From Nitrospirota bacterium (GTDB lineage Bacteria; Nitrospirota; Thermodesulfovibrionia; Thermodesulfovibrionales; UBA9159), in the NCBI GenBank assembly GCA_021790195.1, contig JAJYIF010000013.1:28264-92263 (forward strand): DNA of 64,000 nt. The letters are read 5' to 3'. This document shows positions 60,882 to 64,000 of this stretch, in pieces. Made by a program: the position numbers and the translations under genes. Under the pieces are notes generated by a model. It saw nothing but the letters and a program-made list of their open reading frames with translations. It had not been told where the DNA came from and did not search any database. Positions within the stretch are counted from its first letter, which is position 1. Each line of letters begins with the position of its first letter.

Positions 60882-61313
60882 ATGGCCGGGATCGAGAGAT
60901 TTGAAGATGTTAAGGCATGGCAGGAGGCAAGAACTTTAGTGACGAAGATCTATGGGTTAACGGACGAAGCGTCCCCATTTAAAAGGGATTATGGTTTGAG
61001 GGACCAGATACGAAAAGCTTCTGTCTCGATAATGAGCAATATCGCGGAAGGGTTTGGAAAGAGGACGGACAAGGATTTTTCAAGATTCTTATATATCGCT
61101 CTCGGTTCCGTGTCTGAAGTTCAAAGCCAATTATATGTTGCGTTGGATATGAAGTATATTAGCGAAAGAGAATTTGCGCAGTGTTACGATAAAGCTTCCG
61201 ACACGGCAAGATTATTGTTAGGGTTTATCAAATATTTGTCAGGGTCGACCACCGGGGATAAAAGAGCGTCGCCAGTCGAGCAGTCGAAAGTCTCTAGTCT
61301 GAGGACAACATGA
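60882..61313 (+). CDS. Four-helix-bundle protein (S23/IVP family)
   Basis: 143 aa. The family pattern is complete: FEDVKAWQEARTLVTKIYGLT, YGLRDQIRKASVSIMSNIAEGFGKRTDKDFSRFLYIALGSVSEVQSQLYVALDMKYISE. These proteins are found in 23S intervening sequences and as scattered single genes, function unknown. It interrupts the thiF-JAMM pair and is bracketed by inverted 'GTCGGC/GCCGAC' repeats (60729-60752 and 61343-61376), suggesting insertion. Confidence 0.9.
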   Translation: MAGIERFEDVKAWQEARTLVTKIYGLTDEASPFKRDYGLRDQIRKASVSIMSNIAEGFGKRTDKDFSRFLYIALGSVSEVQSQLYVALDMKYISEREFAQCYDKASDTARLLLGFIKYLSGSTTGDKRASPVEQSKVSSLRTT

Positions 61314-61341
61314 CTGAAGACTATTGGAGGAGACTGATTTT

Positions 61342-61779
61342 ATGACTGGCGGCTGCCGACCGGAGACTGCCGACTTCTTAATTATCCCCAAACAAGTTCT
61401 TGATGAAATGCTTTCCCACTGCAAGGCGGGACTTCCCAATGAGGCATGCGGGATCCTTGCCGGAAGGGGGAATGAGGTGTCAAAGATTTACGCGATGAGT
61501 AATATCGAAAACTCTCCGGTGAGCTATCTCATGGACTCCGGGGAGCAGTTCAGGGCCATGAAGGACATGCGGGCGAATAATGTAGAGATGGTAGCGATCT
61601 TTCACTCCCACCCGTCCTCTGCCGCTTATCCTTCGCCGAAAGATGTGAACCTCGCTTTCTATGAAGAAGCCGTTTATCTTATCGTGAGCCTTGCAAGTGG
61701 AGAGCCCGTAGTAAAGGGCTTTACGATTAGAGAGAAAGAGATACTCGAGACCGAAATAGTGGTAAAAGATGCCGGTTAG
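61342..61779 (+). CDS. JAMM/Mov34-type metallopeptidase (Mec-like)
   Basis: 145 aa from ATG 61342. The first dozen residues (MTGGCRPETADF) come from the flanking repeat, so a start near LIIPKQVLDEML may be original. JAMM signature: catalytic Glu in NEACGILAG, and HSHPSSAAYPSPKD with the zinc His-x-His-x10-Asp. Mec-type JAMM enzymes trim a sulfur carrier protein (CysO-like) to expose or release the thiocarboxylate product. Fits the ThiF-like and TusA genes upstream. Confidence 0.9.
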   Translation: MTGGCRPETADFLIIPKQVLDEMLSHCKAGLPNEACGILAGRGNEVSKIYAMSNIENSPVSYLMDSGEQFRAMKDMRANNVEMVAIFHSHPSSAAYPSPKDVNLAFYEEAVYLIVSLASGEPVVKGFTIREKEILETEIVVKDAG

Positions 61780-62081
61780 TTGGTGAGAAGTTCGTAAGCG
61801 ATTTGTAATTCTTGTACTTCCTTGCGAGCCTGTGCTCAGCCGAGAGTATCGCACTCCTCGCCGCTCTTAGTCGATACTCTGGAAGAGCGTCCTTTTTTTC
61901 TTGCATCTTGCTGCCAAGTCTTCTATCATAAGGCAATACCGAAACGGAGGGCTGTCAATTAGGAGGAGGATTTGACGGTGAGGGGAAGGTATAGCCGGGC
62001 GGGATTCCATAAGACTTCAGAATCTCACTTTCCGAGTCCATTCCAGAGAACGCTGATCAGCGCCGTTTACGAAGGAGTTAT
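61780..62081. other. Intergenic
   Basis: About 300 bases with no supportable gene; a GAGGAGGA-rich stretch near 61962 but no start codon frame worth keeping. Confidence 0.35.
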
Positions 62082-62438
62082 ATGACAGCGCGGCTGAAAC
62101 TAAGACCTGGACAAAAAGGGACGAAGAAACTGCTTGCGGAACATGGCGATGCGCTCGTCTGCGTGCGCTATCGCTATGACGAGGCAAACAGTACGAGAAT
62201 CAAAACCGTCGAGCTTATTGTTGAGAAGACAGCATGGCGTCCGCCCGTGCGGAAATTTCTGGACAGCGATCGTGTTGCCGTGCGTATAGGATTTACCGAG
62301 AAGGATTTGATAAAGGTCGCGAAAGCGGCGAAAGGCAGATGGAACCCGGATGTGAAGTTATGGTACATTCCCTACGGGAATGTTAGGGGAACCGAACTGG
62401 AAAAGCATATAGTATTAGATGCCTTTCCCGGTAAGTAA
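62082..62438 (+). CDS. Basic 118-aa protein, unknown function
   Basis: 118 aa, highly basic. LKLRPGQKGTKKLLAEHGDALVCVRYRYDE opens it, a mid section EKTAWRPPVRKFLDSDRVAVRIGFTEKDLIKVAKAAKGRWNPDVKLWYIPYG follows. Proteins of this look occur scattered in Nitrospirota-like genomes; I cannot assign a function. The 3' end of the gene includes one arm of the repeat array that follows it (62408-62464). Confidence 0.65.
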   Translation: MTARLKLRPGQKGTKKLLAEHGDALVCVRYRYDEANSTRIKTVELIVEKTAWRPPVRKFLDSDRVAVRIGFTEKDLIKVAKAAKGRWNPDVKLWYIPYGNVRGTELEKHIVLDAFPGK

Positions 62439-62528
62439 GAAAGAAGAAAGCATCTAATACTATAAACCGGTGAAGCATCTAATTTTATATGCTTGCATCT
62501 AATATTATATACCGGCATCTAATATTGG
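62408..62528. repeat. Short inverted and direct repeats (GCATCTAAT units)
   Basis: TATAGTATTAGATGC (62408-62422) and GCATCTAATACTATA (62450-62464) form a perfect 15-bp inverted repeat. GCATCTAAT then recurs at 62475, 62495 and 62515 (periods 25, 20, 20). Iteron-like or transposon-end-like; no CRISPR-type spacers. Confidence 0.8.
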
Positions 62529-62703
62529 ATGCTTCTTGTAACGACATAATAACTGGTTGGCGCAGATATGCGCATGGGCGCGAAACGCGCCAGAGCGCAG
62601 AAATAATAAAAAGACATAGAGGCAACATAATACATCACAACTTCCTCAATACCATGTACAGAATAAAAAATAAATTACAGAGGATACCCAACGGACACCA
62701 GAC

Positions 62704-62967
62704 ATGAATCCAAAAATTAAATCCCTTCATGTTATCTTCATCATGATCGGAACAATCCTCTGGATTGCTGTCGGCATACTCGTCGTGCTTAATCAAACCA
62801 TCCTCTCAATCATCGCATCTTCATTGGCGATAATGTGCTTCGCAATAGCCTTATTCACCTACTACTACAATCCAAAACCAAAAAGAATCGGATATCTCGG
62901 AATTCATGGAATACCCCAAGGTAACGGGAAAAATAAAACAACTGATCTGCGCCAACGCGATGAATGA
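62704..62967 (+). CDS. Two-helix membrane protein, unknown
   Basis: 87 aa with two membrane helices (VIFIMIGTILWIAVGILVVL and ILSIIASSLAIMCFAIALFTYY) and a polar tail. Its stop lies inside the left arm of the 62953-63066 hairpin. No recognised family. Confidence 0.6.
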   Translation: MNPKIKSLHVIFIMIGTILWIAVGILVVLNQTILSIIASSLAIMCFAIALFTYYYNPKPKRIGYLGIHGIPQGNGKNKTTDLRQRDE

Positions 62968-63066
62968 GGAGGATTCAATTGTAAAAACGGCGCAATTAAA
63001 AATAAAAAACTTGCGCCAACAATTGAATCGAGCAGTCCGCTTCGCGGCTCCTCATTCATCGCGTTG
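62953..63066. repeat. 114-bp nested hairpin (attC-like candidate)
   Basis: Outer arms of 19 bp are perfectly complementary (62953-62971, beginning CAACGCGATG, with 63048-63066). Nested inside are an 11-bp perfect pair (62972-62982/63019-63029) and a 7-bp pair GGCGCAA/TTGCGCC (62989-62995/63011-63017). An 18-base bulge holding CCGCTTCGCGG interrupts the right arm. Placement at the end of a gene recalls an integron attC site, but the GTTRRRY core is not exact (GTTGTGC). A MITE is the alternative. Confidence 0.75.
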
Positions 63067-63131
63067 TGCAAAATTAATAACGGCAAATTATAATTCCGCA
63101 TCCGTGATCGAAAATGGAGGGCCAATAATTC

Positions 63132-63623
63132 ATGAAACCTAACCGTGAACTTCAATTGCAGATTCTTGAATATCTCAGGGAATACTACGTATCTGGCGAT
63201 GCTGAGATTGAAAACCAAGATTTCCATACTCATCCAGATTATTCTTTCAATATGAAATATCTTTATGGCCTCGGCCTCATTGACGGCCAACTTACTGATG
63301 ATATGGGTCAGCCAGTTCATATTGTTGAACCCAATATAACTGAAAGAGGAATCGATTTTTTAGAAGATGATGGTGGTCTAAGTGCCCTCCTAAGTACCGT
63401 CACCATTCGTTTCGATGCTGACTCTATTCGCACTCTTATTGAAAACAAAATCATAAACACTTCCCTGCCCGAACCGCAAAGAAAGACCTTAATCGAGAAA
63501 ATAAAGAATCTCTCTTCTGATGCACTGAGGCAAGTTGCCTTAAAGCTTCTTGAGATAGGAGTGGTAAATCCAGACAAATTGCGTCAGTTAATCGAAACGA
63601 TGTTGAACGTGCCAAGCGCATGA
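63132..63623 (+). CDS. Hypothetical protein with winged-helix N-terminus
   Basis: 163 aa. Residues 5-75 look like a small winged helix (LQLQILEYLREYYVSG...MKYLYGLGLIDGQLTDD...ITERGIDFLEDDGG), followed by helices (FDADSIRTLIENKI, QRKTLIEKIKNLSSDALRQVALKLLEIG). Good ribosome site (GGAGG). Function unknown, AT-rich accessory gene. Confidence 0.65.
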   Translation: MKPNRELQLQILEYLREYYVSGDAEIENQDFHTHPDYSFNMKYLYGLGLIDGQLTDDMGQPVHIVEPNITERGIDFLEDDGGLSALLSTVTIRFDADSIRTLIENKIINTSLPEPQRKTLIEKIKNLSSDALRQVALKLLEIGVVNPDKLRQLIETMLNVPSA

Positions 63624-63771
63624 ATTTTAATTGCACTATACCACCCTTTTTTAGACGCACTGGCAACCAAAACGAATCGGTTACTTCGTCTGCCTTTTCA
63701 ATCAAGAAGAAGAAAGTATTTTTATTGGCTGGCGCTGAAAAGCGTCCAAAAAACGTCTTATCATTTTCCAT
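63451..63771 (-). CDS. Hypothetical, possibly truncated gene
   Basis: 106 codons from ATG 63771, which has a strong AGGAGAT site. The first 45 residues (NKNTFFFLIEKADEVTDSFWLPVRLKKGG) look genuine. The remaining codons overlap the opposite gene at 63132-63623 and have biased, shadow-like composition, so the gene has probably lost its 3' part. Confidence 0.35.
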   Translation of the reverse strand: MENDKTFFGRFSAPANKNTFFFLIEKADEVTDSFWLPVRLKKGGIVQLKFMRLARSTSFRLTDAICLDLPLLSQEALRQLASVHQKRDSLFSRLRSFFAVRAGKCL

Positions 63772-63803
63772 AACGAATCTCCTTTCTTGGAGGGGTTAAT
63801 AAA

Positions 63804-63866
63804 ATGGAAATCGTCCTCATCATAATCGTCATATGGCTTGTCACATGGACATCAAAAAAGAGATAA
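63804..63866 (+). CDS. Possible 20-aa membrane peptide
   Basis: ATG 63804 after GGAGGGG, encoding MEIVLIIIVIWLVTWTSKKR: one hydrophobic helix with a basic end. Size and composition fit small membrane peptides (toxin-like or accessory), but such frames arise by chance. No other feature is seen from here to the window end. Confidence 0.25.
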   Translation: MEIVLIIIVIWLVTWTSKKR

Positions 63867-64000
63867 AAGACCACACAACACTTATAAGGCCCTTGGCTGT
63901 CAAGAGAAAAAGCGTACCTAATCGGAAATCAAAATAGAATCATTTCCTTAGTGTTCTTCAGATTGCAAGTCAGTCTTGACTTGGTTTCCACTGCGGCGTC

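Noticed and set aside
62450..62528. Regular short repeats considered as a CRISPR array
   Set aside because: Units are 9-15 bp with spacers of about 11 bp, several in inverted orientation, and no cas gene is nearby.
62489..62707. 72-codon plus-strand frame after the repeat array
   Set aside because: No ribosome site, starts inside the repeats, composition like random AT-rich DNA, ends inside the next gene's start.

Overview
The window looks like part of the chromosome of an anaerobic or facultatively anaerobic Gram-negative bacterium of middling GC content. Signs are outer-membrane barrel proteins, a NagZ/penicillin-binding protein set, an LpxL-like acyltransferase, a Tat system and a glycosyltransferase resembling HpnI of hopanoid lipid synthesis. 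The gene mix (hgcAB, split-Soret cytochrome, double-cubane-cluster protein with activator, YedF, tungstate and nickel uptake, several two-component and c-di-GMP proteins) would suit Nitrospirota (Thermodesulfovibrionia-like) or Desulfobacterota. That placement is inference from gene content only.

Layout. 1-2.5 kb (minus): an arsenic/thiol-redox operon (arsR, ACR3 arsenite permease, periplasmic thioredoxin, a small Fe-S protein that appears to contain selenocysteine, ccdA). 2.7-4.1 kb: an ECF sigma factor with a CxxC AhpD-like protein. 4.26-6.1 kb: hgcA and hgcB, the mercury-methylation pair, behind an AbrB-like gene and a consensus sigma-70 promoter. 6.3-9.4 kb: an accessory patch (small lipoprotein, Rap1a/Tai-like protein, transposase relic, BrnT/BrnA toxin-antitoxin). 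9.4-14 kb: pstSCAB-phoU with four 11-bp-spaced Pho-box repeats; phoB-phoR lie at 27.1-29.6 kb. 14-17.2 kb: two tiny cysteine-patterned proteins, a CBS-like histidine kinase with response regulator, and an EAL phosphodiesterase. 17.2-20.5 kb: HpnI-like glycosyltransferase, PHP phosphoesterase, GH1 beta-glycosidase. 20.6-23.6 kb: Fur/Zur regulator with znuCBA. 23.7-26.7 kb: PAS histidine kinase and a PilZ-GGDEF protein. 29.7-31 kb: a LysR regulator of the type linked to selenium metabolism, then a mosaic relic. 32-33.8 kb: TatA with a Tat-exported split-Soret cytochrome. 33.9-38.1 kb: nickel ECF transporter with NikR and its palindromic operator.

38.4-41.5 kb is the most unusual stretch. A tRNA with the full body plan of bacterial tRNA-Sec (8-bp acceptor, 5-bp T stem, compact D arm with 4-nt loop, long variable arm) carries a cysteine anticodon GCA and U73. 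It is followed by a double-cubane-cluster protein, its ATPase activator, a broken rhodanese and the selenium-metabolism protein YedF. 41.6-44.4 kb: ModE-like regulator and TupABC tungstate transporter. 45-50.5 kb: a small orphan biosynthetic group (acyltransferase, SPASM radical SAM, two AMP-forming ligases, one with a fused carrier domain). 51-59.4 kb: tRNA-Asp, tRNA-Val, housekeeping genes (csp, phosphodiesterase, nagZ, ftsY, penicillin-binding protein, hom) and a transposase relic abutting ftsY. 59.6-61.8 kb: a sulfur-carrier set (TusA, ThiF/MoeB, JAMM peptidase) interrupted by a four-helix-bundle gene. 61.9-64 kb: an AT-rich accessory end with short-repeat arrays, a 114-bp nested hairpin and unknown small genes.

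Themes: metal and metalloid handling (As, Hg, Zn, Ni, W/Mo), thiol and selenium chemistry, and phosphate control. Three observations deserve the most attention: the UGA-containing Fe-S protein (414-647), hgcAB (4260-5743), and the SelC-like cysteine tRNA (38400-38494).
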